Shown here piece by piece: positions 10,403 to 19,130 of a DNA stretch of 64,000 nucleotides. The DNA comes from Sva-07 sp963717385 (GTDB lineage: Bacteria > Actinomycetota > Acidimicrobiia > Acidimicrobiales > Ilumatobacteraceae). Position numbers and translations under genes: made by a program. Where the stretch lies: assembly GCA_963717385.1 (NCBI GenBank), contig CAVQWE010000001.1, positions 1 through 64,000 of the forward strand, read 5' to 3'. Positions within the stretch are counted from its first letter, which is position 1, and each line of letters opens with the position of its first letter. The notes beneath the pieces were generated by a model. It ran no database searches, was not told where the DNA came from, and saw only the letters and a list, made by a program, of their open reading frames with translations.

Positions 10403-11233
10403 TCAGAGACCGTTCCACACCGGCGGGCGCTTCTCGACGAACGCGGCGCGTGCCTCGGCGGTGTCGCCGGTGGCGCTGCACATGATCTGGGTGCGGTTCT
10501 CGATGTCGAGGGCATGACGCAACGACGGTGCGTCGAGTGTCTGCCACATCGTCTCCTTGGTCATCCACGTGGCGAAGGGCGCGTTGTTGCGGATCAGTCG
10601 GGCAGTGTCGAGTGCCCTCTCGACGACGGTGCCCGCCTCGACCACATCGGTGATCAGGCCGATCCTGAGCGCCTCGTCGGCGCCGAAGATCCGTGCGGTG
10701 AGCAGCAACTCGGCCGACCGAGACGCGCCGACCAACCGGGGGAGGAAATAGCTGGTTCCCATGTCGCAGTTCGACACGCCGATCTTCAGGAACACCGCAC
10801 CGAAGGTGGCCTGCGTCGATGCGAATCGGATGTCGGTCGCCAGGCTCAACGCGAAGCCACCGCCCACTGCTGGGCCGTTGACCGCCGAAATCCACGGCTT
10901 GCGCGACCGGTGGATGTGTTCGTGCAACGTGGCGAGGTGGTCCTGCCACATGAACCCACTGACCGTTCGGCCAACTCCCTCAGCGCCCGGGGCGACGCCC
11001 TGCTCCTGCAGGTCGAGGCCAGCGGAGAACCCGCGCCCGGCACCGGTGACGATGACCGCCCGCAGATGCTGGTCGAGATCGACAGCGCGCACCACGTGGT
11101 CGAGTTCGGTGATCATGGTCGACGTCATCGCATTGAGCCGATCGGGTCGGTTCAAGGTGACGAGCGCGATGTCGTCGTCGGCTTCGGTGACCTCGATGGT
11201 GTCGAAGGAGTTCGCGGGAAGTGCCATCACCAC
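10403..11233 (-). CDS. Enoyl-CoA hydratase/isomerase-family protein
   Basis: A 276-residue crotonase-fold protein. Diagnostic segments are the oxyanion-hole motif around GAGRGFSAGLDL and the second one NGPAVGGGFALSLATDIRFA. The C-terminal region ends in AAFVEKRPPVW, typical of the family. It would hydrate or isomerise an enoyl-CoA in the cytoplasm; the exact reaction cannot be assigned. Only one of the two hydratase acid residues is evident (around GVSNCDMG the usual Glu is replaced), so an isomerase or hydrolase function is possible. The start may be the GTG at 11233 or the ATG at 11227. It sits 16 bases after the adjacent acyl-CoA ligase on the same strand and is probably co-transcribed with it. 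Confidence 0.85.
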   Translation of the reverse strand: MVMALPANSFDTIEVTEADDDIALVTLNRPDRLNAMTSTMITELDHVVRAVDLDQHLRAVIVTGAGRGFSAGLDLQEQGVAPGAEGVGRTVSGFMWQDHLATLHEHIHRSRKPWISAVNGPAVGGGFALSLATDIRFASTQATFGAVFLKIGVSNCDMGTSYFLPRLVGASRSAELLLTARIFGADEALRIGLITDVVEAGTVVERALDTARLIRNNAPFATWMTKETMWQTLDAPSLRHALDIENRTQIMCSATGDTAEARAAFVEKRPPVWNGL

Positions 11234-11249
11234 ATGATGACAACCAGCC

Positions 11250-12704
11250 TCAGATCCGGGCGGCTCGCAGGGTCGATCGCCGAACCTTGCCTGCTTCGTC
11301 GCGCAATGGTTCGTCGACGAACTCGATCGAACGCGGCAACTTGTAGGTGGTCAGGCGCTCGGCCAGGAACGCCAACAGCTCGGTGTCGGTGACCTCGGCG
11401 GTGTCGGCCTGGACGATCGCATGGACGTCGTTGCCCCGATCATCGTTGGGCAGACCGATGACCGCACACGAGTGCACCGCTGGGTGCTCGCTCAGTGCCG
11501 CCTCGATCTCGGCGGGATAGATGTTGGCGCCGCCGGACAGGATCATGTCCTGGACGCGGTCGCCGAGATAGAGGTAGCCGTCCGCGTCGAACCACCCCAT
11601 GTCGCCGAGCGATTCCCAACCATCGCCGAGGGTCTTGGCGTCGGCACCCACGTATCGGTACGTCGGGGTGTCGCGCGACGAGCGCATCCACAGCTCGCCC
11701 TCTTCCCCGATGGGCAGTTCGTTGCCGTCCTCGTCGCAGACCTTCATCTCGCCAGAGGCCACGCGCCCAACCGATCCGCGATGGGCCAGCCATTCGACGC
11801 CAGTGATGATGGTCGACGCCTGCGCCTCGGTGCCGGCGTACAACTCGTAGATCCGTTCGGCGCCGAGCCAGTCGATCCAGGCCTCCTTGAGCCACGGTGG
11901 GCACGGCTCGGCGAGGTGCCACACCACCCGCAGCGACGACAGGTCGAACCCCAGGCGAACCTCGTCGTCGAGGCGCAGGATTCGCTTCATCATCGTCGGC
12001 ACCAGATACACGACGTCGACGCGGTGGCGTTCGATCGACGCCAACACCACCTCGGCGTCGAACCGGCCGAGCACCACGACGTGGTTCCCCTGGAGCAACG
12101 CCTGACACGCCCACACCGCCGGACCGTTGTGGTACAGCGGGCCAGGGACGAGCATGCATCCGCCAGGGGCGATGGCGAGTGGTGGGTTCGCTTCGGTGTC
12201 GAACAGCGCGGGGTCGCCGGACACGATCAGCTTTGGTCGTCCAGTCGAACCGCCCGAGGTGGGTGCCTTCCAGGCGGGTGACACCGCGTCGGGCAACGGG
12301 TCGTCAGTGAACTCGGCCGAGGGTTCGTGACCGAGCCCGAGATGCACGATCGAGTCGGGCAGCTGGGCGAACGAGTCGTCGGGTGCGCCGATCACCACCG
12401 TGGAGCCGGCAAGGTCGACGATCGCCGCCAGCTCGCGCCCGGGCAGTTTGGCCGAGACCGGCTGTGGGATCGCGCCGAGCTTCCAACACGCGAGGTACGA
12501 AACGAACCAATCGACCGAATTGGGCACGGCGACGGTGACGAAGGATCCCTCGCCGATGCCGTACGACTGCAGTTCGCGGGCAAGGCGGGTGGCCCGCGAG
12601 TCGAGCTGGGCACGGGTCAGCGTGATGTCGTTGCAGGTCACCGCCGGGGCATCGGGCAGTTCCCGAGCCAACGCATGCAGTCGAGCGGGAAACGACAAGA
12701 TCAC
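11250..12704 (-). CDS. AMP-dependent acyl-CoA synthetase/ligase
   Basis: A 484-residue ANL-superfamily adenylating enzyme. It has the ATP-binding loop TSGGSTGRPK, the A5-like motif YELYAGTEA, the hinge segment GDMGWFDADGYLYLGDR and a C-terminal lysine in AGKVRRSTL. It would activate a carboxylic acid to acyl-AMP and then acyl-CoA; substrate unknown. The frame stays open far upstream into the divergent dabB gene, but the real start is the GTG at 12704: homology begins there and an AAGGGGG ribosome-binding site precedes it. The downstream enoyl-CoA hydratase suggests a short acyl-CoA degradation operon. Confidence 0.85.
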   Translation of the reverse strand: MILSFPARLHALARELPDAPAVTCNDITLTRAQLDSRATRLARELQSYGIGEGSFVTVAVPNSVDWFVSYLACWKLGAIPQPVSAKLPGRELAAIVDLAGSTVVIGAPDDSFAQLPDSIVHLGLGHEPSAEFTDDPLPDAVSPAWKAPTSGGSTGRPKLIVSGDPALFDTEANPPLAIAPGGCMLVPGPLYHNGPAVWACQALLQGNHVVVLGRFDAEVVLASIERHRVDVVYLVPTMMKRILRLDDEVRLGFDLSSLRVVWHLAEPCPPWLKEAWIDWLGAERIYELYAGTEAQASTIITGVEWLAHRGSVGRVASGEMKVCDEDGNELPIGEEGELWMRSSRDTPTYRYVGADAKTLGDGWESLGDMGWFDADGYLYLGDRVQDMILSGGANIYPAEIEAALSEHPAVHSCAVIGLPNDDRGNDVHAIVQADTAEVTDTELLAFLAERLTTYKLPRSIEFVDEPLRDEAGKVRRSTLRAARI

Positions 12705-12879
12705 GATGGGAGCCCCCTTGGCGGTCGATCGACTGGCAGTGTGCCAGGGCGCCGGCCGCTCGAGAGAACCGGCCACCACGGCTGTGAGAAGCAAACGGGA
12801 ACAGCTGCCAAAAATAACATTCATCCCCTTGCACATTTTTAGTTGTAGGAATCGCAGTTCCGGTATTAGAGTTCGAGCA

Positions 12880-14526
12880 ATGTCTGGAGTCCTCGTCGCC
12901 ATCCCCGCCCTGCCGCTGCTTGCGGCCGTGGTCATCCGACTCGCCGGACTGACGCCACGAACTGCCGCCCGACTGGTCGTCGGCGCCAGCGCGATCTCGG
13001 CGCTCGGTGCGCTGGCGCTGCTGATCTGGGTCGGATTCGACGGCCCCGTCGATGCAGTGGTCACCAACTCCGACGGCGCAGCCGTACTCGGGCTCACGGC
13101 GGGACGTGTCGGTGCGATCCTGTTGCTGCTGACGAGCGTCGTCGGCCTGATCGTGCAGTCGTTCGCCTCGCGGTCACTGCTCGGCGACCCGCGCGCCACC
13201 CGGTTCCACACGTTGGCCGCCGTGCTTGCAAGTTCCACCGCACTCGTCGCCATCGCCGCGACGGCCTCGGGGCTCGTACTCGCCTGGGTGGCAACCAGCG
13301 TCGCCCTGGTCGCGCTGCTCGGCCACAAGGCGCCATGGCCCGCCGCCGTTCGCTCGCAGCGCTTGACCGCTCGGAGCTTTCTCGTCGGCGATGTCGCGCT
13401 GCTGATCGGCCTCCTCGTTGCCATGGCGACCGTGGGCGACCTCGACCTGCGTTCCATCGGCGGCGAGGCCGCCGCACTCGACGCCGAGTCGATCGGCTCG
13501 GTCAGCGCGCTCACGATCGTGGCCCTGCTGTTGGTGGTTGCCGGCGTCGCGCGTTCGGCGCTCGTCCCGATCCACGCCTGGTTGCCGTCCACGCTCGCCG
13601 CACCAACTCCGGTGTCCGCGCTGCTTCACGCCGGGGTGATCAACGGCGCCGGCGTGCTCCTCATCCGCTTCTCACCGGTGTTCGGATCGTCGGTGAGCGC
13701 CATGACGCTGGCATTCGCACTCGGAATCGCCACGGCACTGTTCGCCACGGCAGTCATGCTGGTGCGCACGGACGTGAAGGGCGGCCTGGTGTGGTCGACC
13801 TCAGGCCAGATGGGCTTCATGGTGATGCAGCTCGGCGTCGGCGCCTTCGCCGCGGCGCTGTTCCACATCGTCGGCCATGCGCTGTACAAAGCCGCCATGT
13901 TCCTCGGCGCCGGCGGCGCCATCACCGCGCACAGCCGTCAGACGCAGCGCCCACACCTCGGCCGAGCCGATGCCACCGTGCTGCGCTCTCCAGCGGTCCG
14001 GGTCGTGCTCGGTGTCGTTGCGCCGCTGGCAGCGTTCGCACTGGCGCTCCTGATCATCGACCCCCACCTCACCGCAGCGGCAACGATCTTGATCGTGCTG
14101 TTCGGCGCGCTCTCGGTCGGTCGGGCGGCCAACGGCTGGACCACCGCCACGCCGTTCGCTGCCGGTCGCACGATCGCAACGGCGATCGCCGGCATCGTGG
14201 TGGTCACCTTCGGCTACGTCGGCGGCATCGCACTCTTCGAGGGTTTCGTCGCCGATGTCGTCCCGTACGAGGTGCCGTCCGCGGTCGGACCCGTCTGGGT
14301 GGCAGCGGTGCTCGCCGCAATCGCCACCGGCATCGGCGTCATCGCCTTCACGCCCGGCCCACGCGGTGTGGCATTGCGCCGTCAGGTGTACGCCTGGCTG
14401 CTCAGCACCAGCACCCCCGTCACGGGCGGGCGCTTCGACGCGCCGACCTCGCCGTCGGGGTCAGCCGACCGCGCCACGCCCTCGAACGTTTCCGCTGAAC
14501 TCGCAACCGCAGGAGATCCCGCATGA
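12880..14526 (+). CDS. dabB: DabB-like proton-conducting membrane subunit (NuoL/M family)
   Basis: A 548-residue multi-pass protein of the complex-I antiporter-like family. It carries LVPIHAWLPSTLAAPTPVSA, ALLHAGVINGAG and FHIVGHALYKAAMFLGAGG, all conserved in NuoL/MrpA-type subunits. Next to a DUF2309/DabA gene, it is the membrane half of the DAB dissolved-inorganic-carbon system. In that model DabB couples the proton gradient to vectorial CO2 hydration by DabA. The ATG at 12880 is the first in-frame start in the intergenic gap. Its TGA overlaps the dabA ATG (ATGA at 14523), indicating translational coupling. Confidence 0.88.
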   Translation: MSGVLVAIPALPLLAAVVIRLAGLTPRTAARLVVGASAISALGALALLIWVGFDGPVDAVVTNSDGAAVLGLTAGRVGAILLLLTSVVGLIVQSFASRSLLGDPRATRFHTLAAVLASSTALVAIAATASGLVLAWVATSVALVALLGHKAPWPAAVRSQRLTARSFLVGDVALLIGLLVAMATVGDLDLRSIGGEAAALDAESIGSVSALTIVALLLVVAGVARSALVPIHAWLPSTLAAPTPVSALLHAGVINGAGVLLIRFSPVFGSSVSAMTLAFALGIATALFATAVMLVRTDVKGGLVWSTSGQMGFMVMQLGVGAFAAALFHIVGHALYKAAMFLGAGGAITAHSRQTQRPHLGRADATVLRSPAVRVVLGVVAPLAAFALALLIIDPHLTAAATILIVLFGALSVGRAANGWTTATPFAAGRTIATAIAGIVVVTFGYVGGIALFEGFVADVVPYEVPSAVGPVWVAAVLAAIATGIGVIAFTPGPRGVALRRQVYAWLLSTSTPVTGGRFDAPTSPSGSADRATPSNVSAELATAGDPA

Positions 14527-17137
14527 CGACCACCACGACAACCCACACCGCGCTGTCGCCAGCCGACCGCAGCCGGCTGGTCGCCGATGTGGCCAACGCC
14601 GGATCGATCGCTGCGCCCTACTGGCCACTCACCGCCTTTGTGGCGGTCAACCCGCTGGGAGGGCTCACCGACCTTCCGTTCGCCGACGCCACCGCATCCG
14701 CCCGCGGCTTGGTTCGGCGCCCGCACCCACCTGCCGCTCGCGGCGTACCGGGCCGAGCACGCCCGCGGCACCGTCACCGATGCCGATCTCGACCGTGCGA
14801 TCCTGCGCCACGACCCAACGCTCGCCGAACGCGCCGCCCTCGCAGTCGCCGGTGCTCGTGTCGACCCCGTCGAAGTCGTTCGCTGGGACCTGCTCCACGG
14901 TCCGACCGCTCCGGCGCCAGCAGGTCGTCAGGCCGGCGCAGTGGCCGACGCCCTCGACGAGATCATGACCGGATGGTGTGCGGCGTTCGTCGACGAAGCC
15001 CACACGCCGTGGCAGATGCCCGATCGCGACCTCGGCTTCTATCGGTCGTGGCTGGCCGTCTCGAGGTCGGATCGTCGCCTGGCCGCCGTGGTCGGACCTG
15101 ACGTCAAGGCTCGACTCGCGGTGCTGCCCGACAGCCGCCGCCGAACTGCTCGACCTCGTGCTCGGTGCTCGTGGCGTCTCCGACGACGAACGGGTGGCTG
15201 CATTGCGGACGTGGGTCCTGCGAACCCCAGGTTGGGCGGGATTCGCACGTTGGTGCGACGTCTGGGCCCCGTCCGATCGCCAGGGCGTGCGGTTGCGCAT
15301 GCTCGACCTCGTCGCCGTTCGCGCTGCGATGGACCACATTGCGCCCGAGCACCTCGACCTGGCAGGCCCCTCCGATGTCGCCGAGGTGACGCCGGCATCG
15401 ATCGAGGCCCGTGTCGATGCTGCGGTCGCCGCATTCGGAGGCGACAGCCAACGCGACGCGATCGCCGCGATCATTGGTGGCACCTCCGAATCCGACCGGG
15501 TCGCGATCTGGCTGGCGGCGCACGAGTGGAACTACCGCGATCGTCTCCTCGCCCGGCTCACCGGCCCGATCCCTGCAGTGCCCGCCGGACGGCCGGATGC
15601 TCAACTCGTGTTCTGCATCGACGTGCGGTCGGAGGGGTTCCGTCGCCAACTCGAGTCGCTCGGCTCCTACGACACCTACGGTTTCGCAGGGTTCTTCGGT
15701 GTTCCGGTGCGCTGGCGTCCGCTCGGCTCACCCGTGTCGCAAGCGCGGTGTCCCGTGCTGGTGACGCCGAGCCGCGAGATCGCCGAAGTCGCCGTCGACG
15801 ACGACGCTGCGTACCTGTCGGCCTGCTCGACCACCAGCGGACTCCACGACGCCTTCTACGCGGCCAAGGGCGGCATCGCATCACCCTTCGCGCTTGCCGA
15901 ATCGGCAGGCTGGTTCGCCGGGCCGGTGGCTGCTGCCCGAACACTTGCGCCACCCAAGACCTCGCTCGACACCACCGTGGCAGGCCTCGCCAAGCGGCCC
16001 TGGTGGAAGCCGTTCGGCGCCGCACCCCGCACCGCCCCGGTGATCGACGATGTCGCCGGTGCCGAGTTGAGCGCAGGACTGTCACTCGAAGAACGCACCC
16101 TGTTCGCCGAGGCCATCGTCACCACGATCGGAATGGCGCAGTTCGCCCCCGTCGTGGTGCTGTGCGGTCACGGCAGCGACACCACCAACAACCCGCACGC
16201 CTCGTCGCTCGACTGCGGCGCCTGCGGTGGCGCCCCAGGTGGCGCAAGCGCTCGGATCGCCGCAGCCATCTTGAACGACAGCGAGGTTCGAGCCGGTCTC
16301 GTCGAGCGGGGTATCACCATTCCCGACGACACGTGGTTCGTCGCCGCCGAACACGACACCACTGCCGACCTGGTGCGGGTGTTCGACCACGACATCATTC
16401 CCGCAGCAACTCGACCGCTGGTCGATGCGCTGCAGCGCGACCTCGACACCGCCGGCGAGCGCAACGCACTCGACCGGGCGAAGCGTCTGCCCGGCAGCGC
16501 CACTCGGGTCCGCGACCGCGGGCGCGACTGGGCGCAGGTGCGCCCCGAGTGGGGTCTTGCTGCCAACGGCTCGTTCATCATCGGCCCTCGCTCGATGACG
16601 GCTGCTCACGACCTGCGCGGCCGGTCGTTCCTGCACAGCTACGTCGCCGACCGCGACCCCGACGGTGTGGCGCTCGAGACGATCATGACCGCACCGCTCG
16701 TCGTTGCCCAGTGGATCTCGTCGCAGTACTACTTCTCCACCGTCGAACCCGACGTGTTCGGAGCGGGCGACAAGATGCTGCACAACCCCGTCGGCGGCGT
16801 CGGCGTGGTCGTCGGTCAGTCCGGTGACCTCGCCGTTGGGTTGCCGATGCAGTCGGTGATGCTCGGTGAGCAGCGCGCTCACGATCCGCTGCGCCTGCTC
16901 GCCGTGGTGCAAGCGCCCCTCGATCGGATCGAGGACATCATCTTGCGCAACGGTGGCCTGCGGCAACTGGTCGAAGGTGAGTGGATCCACGTTGTTGCCC
17001 GCTCGACCGACAACGATCCGTGGTCGTTCCGAACGCCGAGCGGCGGGTGGGAGCCATGGCATCTCGCCGATGAATCGATGACCGAACACCGCACGTCTCT
17101 CTCACACACCGACCTCTCGACACCACTGTCGATCTGA
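14523..17137 (+). CDS. dabA: DabA-like inorganic carbon transporter subunit, DUF2309 (two frameshifts)
   Basis: Three frames joined give about 870 residues of the DUF2309/DabA family. The beta-carbonic-anhydrase-like zinc ligands are visible: Cys and Asp in VFCIDVRSE, and His and Cys in VLCGHGSDTTNNPH and SLDCGACGG. The N-terminus has PYWPLTAFVAVNPLGG. Breaks lie near 14700 (extra G in a CGCGG context before WFGARTHL) and near 15130 (extra C in a GCCGCCG tract). Protein conservation is intact between the breaks, which favours consensus errors over decay. It overlaps dabB by 4 bp, and the next gene starts 12 bp later. Function by family: energised conversion of CO2 to cytoplasmic bicarbonate. 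Confidence 0.85.
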
Positions 17138-17149
17138 ATGGAGCACACC

Positions 17150-17476
17150 ATGAACACCTGGACCGACCTTCCCGCGATGGCCAAGATCGAAGTCGTCGTC
17201 GACGGCGACGACGTGCCCGCCATGCGCGACCTCTTCCTCGACGCCGGCGCCACCGGCTACACCGCCATGTCCGGCCTGTCTGGCTTCGGTCACGGAGGTC
17301 ATCACCATGGACGTCTGCTGTTCAACGATCGGGCGAGTTCGTCGATGCTGATCACCGTGGTGCCGATGGAGCGCGCCGATGGACTGATCGCCGGCATCCG
17401 CCGACTGTTCGAGAATCGCAGTGGCGTGTTCTTCGTCAGCGAAGTTCACGTGAGTCGACCTGACTACTTCACCTGA
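17150..17476 (+). CDS. PII-like protein associated with DabAB
   Basis: A 108-residue ferredoxin-fold protein of the PII-like family. It shows KIEVVVDGDDVPAMRDLF, a loop GATGYTAMSGLSGFG followed by a His-rich GHGGHHHG turn at the T-loop position, and VFFVSEVHVSRPDYF at the C-terminus. PII-like proteins next to bicarbonate transporters (SbtB, CPII) bind adenine nucleotides and sometimes bicarbonate and regulate the pump; that role here is inference from context. The ATG at 17150 is preferred to the ATG at 17138 because GGAG at 17140-17143 is placed six bases before it. Confidence 0.72.
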   Translation: MNTWTDLPAMAKIEVVVDGDDVPAMRDLFLDAGATGYTAMSGLSGFGHGGHHHGRLLFNDRASSSMLITVVPMERADGLIAGIRRLFENRSGVFFVSEVHVSRPDYFT

Positions 17477-17495
17477 ACGGTGCGAGACTGATCTC

Positions 17496-17939
17496 GTGCA
17501 CAGCATCATCGACACCGACGCCGTCAACCCGGTCCTCAACGAGATCATGAAGTCCGAGCTGTCGGGAGTTGTTCGGTACACCCACTATGCGCTCGTCATC
17601 ACCGGGCCGAACCGCCTGCCGCTCGTCGATTTCATGAACGCCCAGGCGGCCGAGTCGTTGGTGCATGCGCAGCAGGCCGGCGAGATCCTCACCGGTCTCG
17701 GCGGACACCCCGAGCAGGGCATCGCACCGATCGAGGAATCCCACGACCACGCAATCGACGTGATCTTGCGCGAGTCGATCGGTCACGAGCGCCGTGCGCT
17801 CGATCTGTACCGCCAGTTGCTCACCGTCACCGAGGGCAAGTCGATCTACCTCGAGGAGTACGCCCGCGGCCAGATCGGCCAGGAAGAACTCCACGTGATC
17901 GAGATGAACAAGCTGCTGCGCGACTACTCCATCGGCTGA
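17496..17939 (+). CDS. Ferritin-like / bacterioferritin-like protein
   Basis: A 147-residue four-helix protein. Candidate di-iron ligands are in MKSELSGVVRYTHY (Glu), AAESLVHAQQAGE (ExxH-type), ESIGHERRAL (Glu/His) and GQEELHVIEM (ExxH). This pattern matches the bacterioferritin/DPS superfamily, known to store iron or protect against peroxide. The GTG start at 17496 lies 19 bases after the PII-like gene, so it is probably in the dab operon. Why a ferritin-like protein accompanies carbon uptake is not evident from sequence. Confidence 0.75.
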   Translation: MHSIIDTDAVNPVLNEIMKSELSGVVRYTHYALVITGPNRLPLVDFMNAQAAESLVHAQQAGEILTGLGGHPEQGIAPIEESHDHAIDVILRESIGHERRALDLYRQLLTVTEGKSIYLEEYARGQIGQEELHVIEMNKLLRDYSIG

Positions 17940-17957
17940 CCGGGTAGCCCGATCACC

Positions 17958-18317
17958 ATGGCAAAGGGACCAGACGTCGGTCTGTGCACCGGCAAGGACT
18001 GCCGCAAGGCCAGCGGTTTCCGAACGATCGAACGCGAGCTGCGCGCCGTCGGCGATGTCCGGTCGCTGCCGTGCCTCGACGTGTGCGACGGGCCAGTCGT
18101 CGTGCTGGACGTCCGCACCGACGCCCCGGTGGTGATCGAGCGGGTCCGCAACCGGGCCGTCGCGCTCGAACTGGTGGCGCACATCAACGACGGCGACGAG
18201 TTGACACCACGCCTGCGCAAGCGAGTACTGACCGGCTCGAAGCGCGCAAAGCCCGCCGCCGCATCGCCCGCGCGAGCTGAGCGGTCAGTCGGTCCGGCGC
18301 CAGATCGACACGTGTGA
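17958..18317 (+). CDS. Thioredoxin-like [2Fe-2S] ferredoxin domain protein
   Basis: A 119-residue protein with a Cys pattern CTGKDC ... PCLDVC, i.e. C-x4-C and C-x3-C, as in thioredoxin-like [2Fe-2S] ferredoxins related to NuoE. The fold would bind one iron-sulfur cluster for one-electron transfer. The C-terminal 30 residues are basic and Ala-rich, probably disordered. It begins 18 bases after the ferritin-like gene and is the last gene of the dab operon. Its last 33 bases overlap the convergent methyltransferase gene. Electron partner unknown; the adjacent ferritin-like protein is a candidate (inference). Confidence 0.7.
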   Translation: MAKGPDVGLCTGKDCRKASGFRTIERELRAVGDVRSLPCLDVCDGPVVVLDVRTDAPVVIERVRNRAVALELVAHINDGDELTPRLRKRVLTGSKRAKPAAASPARAERSVGPAPDRHV

Positions 18318-19043
18318 CGCAGACTCGCCGGTGAACGGCGATCGCTGCCAGTCGGCCCATCGGTGTTCGAGTTCCATGCCCGCCAGCTCGGCCATCAGGT
18401 CGAGTTCGGACGGCCACACGTAGCGGAACGCCGCCGCACTGCTCCGCGAGCGGTCGCCATCGATCAGGTAGTGATGTGAGACCGAGATCTGCTCGACGAG
18501 ATCGACGTACTCGTCGAAGCCCAGATGCTGCGGCGACACGTCGAACGGCACGATCGTGTCGCCGGGCGGCAGTCGACGAAGTTTCGGTACGCCCGTCTCG
18601 ATCACGAACCGGCCACCCGGGGCGAGGTGCGCGGCGGCGTTGCGGAAGCAGTCGACCTGTTGGCGTTGCGTTCGCAGGTTCGTGATCGTGTTGAACACGA
18701 GGTACACGAGCGTCGGCGTCCGAGCAGACCTGCGTCGATGTCATGTCGCCGACCGTGACGTCGATGCGCTCGGCCCCGGGCTTGCGTGCCAGTTCGGTCA
18801 GCATCGCCGCGGAGACGTCGATGCCCATCACCGTAGCGGCGGTGTCGGCGAGTGGCACTGCCAGGCGCCCGGTGCCGATGGCGAACTCGACGGCGATGCC
18901 GTCATCGGCCAGCTCAGCCAGCAGGGCGACCGCTGGTCGGACCTCGTCGTCGCTGAAACGCCCGGCAACGCTGCGGTCGTAGCCACGGCCGTCGCCGGGT
19001 CGAGGTGCTCGTCGGGGGCTTTCATCAGGTCGCGAACGCTCAT
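18285..19043 (-). pseudogene. Class I SAM-dependent methyltransferase (two frameshifts)
   Basis: Three frames joined encode about 252 residues. The N-terminus MSVRDLMKAPDEH is followed, after a break near 18985-19000, by GYDRSVAGRF and the SAM-binding FAIGTGRLAVPLA. After a second break near 18715-18725 come MYLVFNTITNL and HLAPGGRFVIETGVP. The order of motifs is that of a complete Rossmann methyltransferase. As given the gene cannot make the full protein, but the residues are otherwise well conserved, so consensus errors are more likely than true decay. Substrate unknown. It is divergent from the HTH-MurA-like gene. Confidence 0.7.
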
Positions 19044-19103
19044 CTGCTCACACTGGCAGGGACCCGTGAGCACCAGCCACGCTCGATTGCCGAACCGCCG
19101 CTC

Positions 19104-19119
19104 ATCTCATATGTGAGAT
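19104..19119. promoter_or_regulatory. Inverted repeat ATCTCA-TATG-TGAGAT upstream of the HTH-MurA-like gene
   Basis: A perfect 6-bp dyad with a 4-bp centre ends 11 bases before the ATG at 19131. It lies between two divergent genes, one of which encodes an N-terminal helix-turn-helix. The size fits a Xre-type dimer site, so autoregulation is possible. This is inference; a 6-bp dyad also arises by chance. Confidence 0.35.
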
Positions 19120-19130
19120 ACGGTCGGGTC

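Noticed and set aside
12830..12870. dabB promoter boxes (TTGCAC or TTGTAG with TATTAG)
   Set aside because: The spacing is 15 bp or the -10 is poor in each combination; not strong enough to list as a feature.
11250..13592. Possible 780-residue acyl-CoA ligase with a long N-terminal extension
   Set aside because: The extra 296 residues are Ala/Thr-rich antisense of dabB; the GTG at 12704 has a ribosome-binding site and starts the conserved fold.
14706..15135. Programmed frameshifting in dabA
   Set aside because: No slippery heptamer followed by a stable structure was seen, and many other genes in the window have similar single-base breaks, so an error model is simpler.
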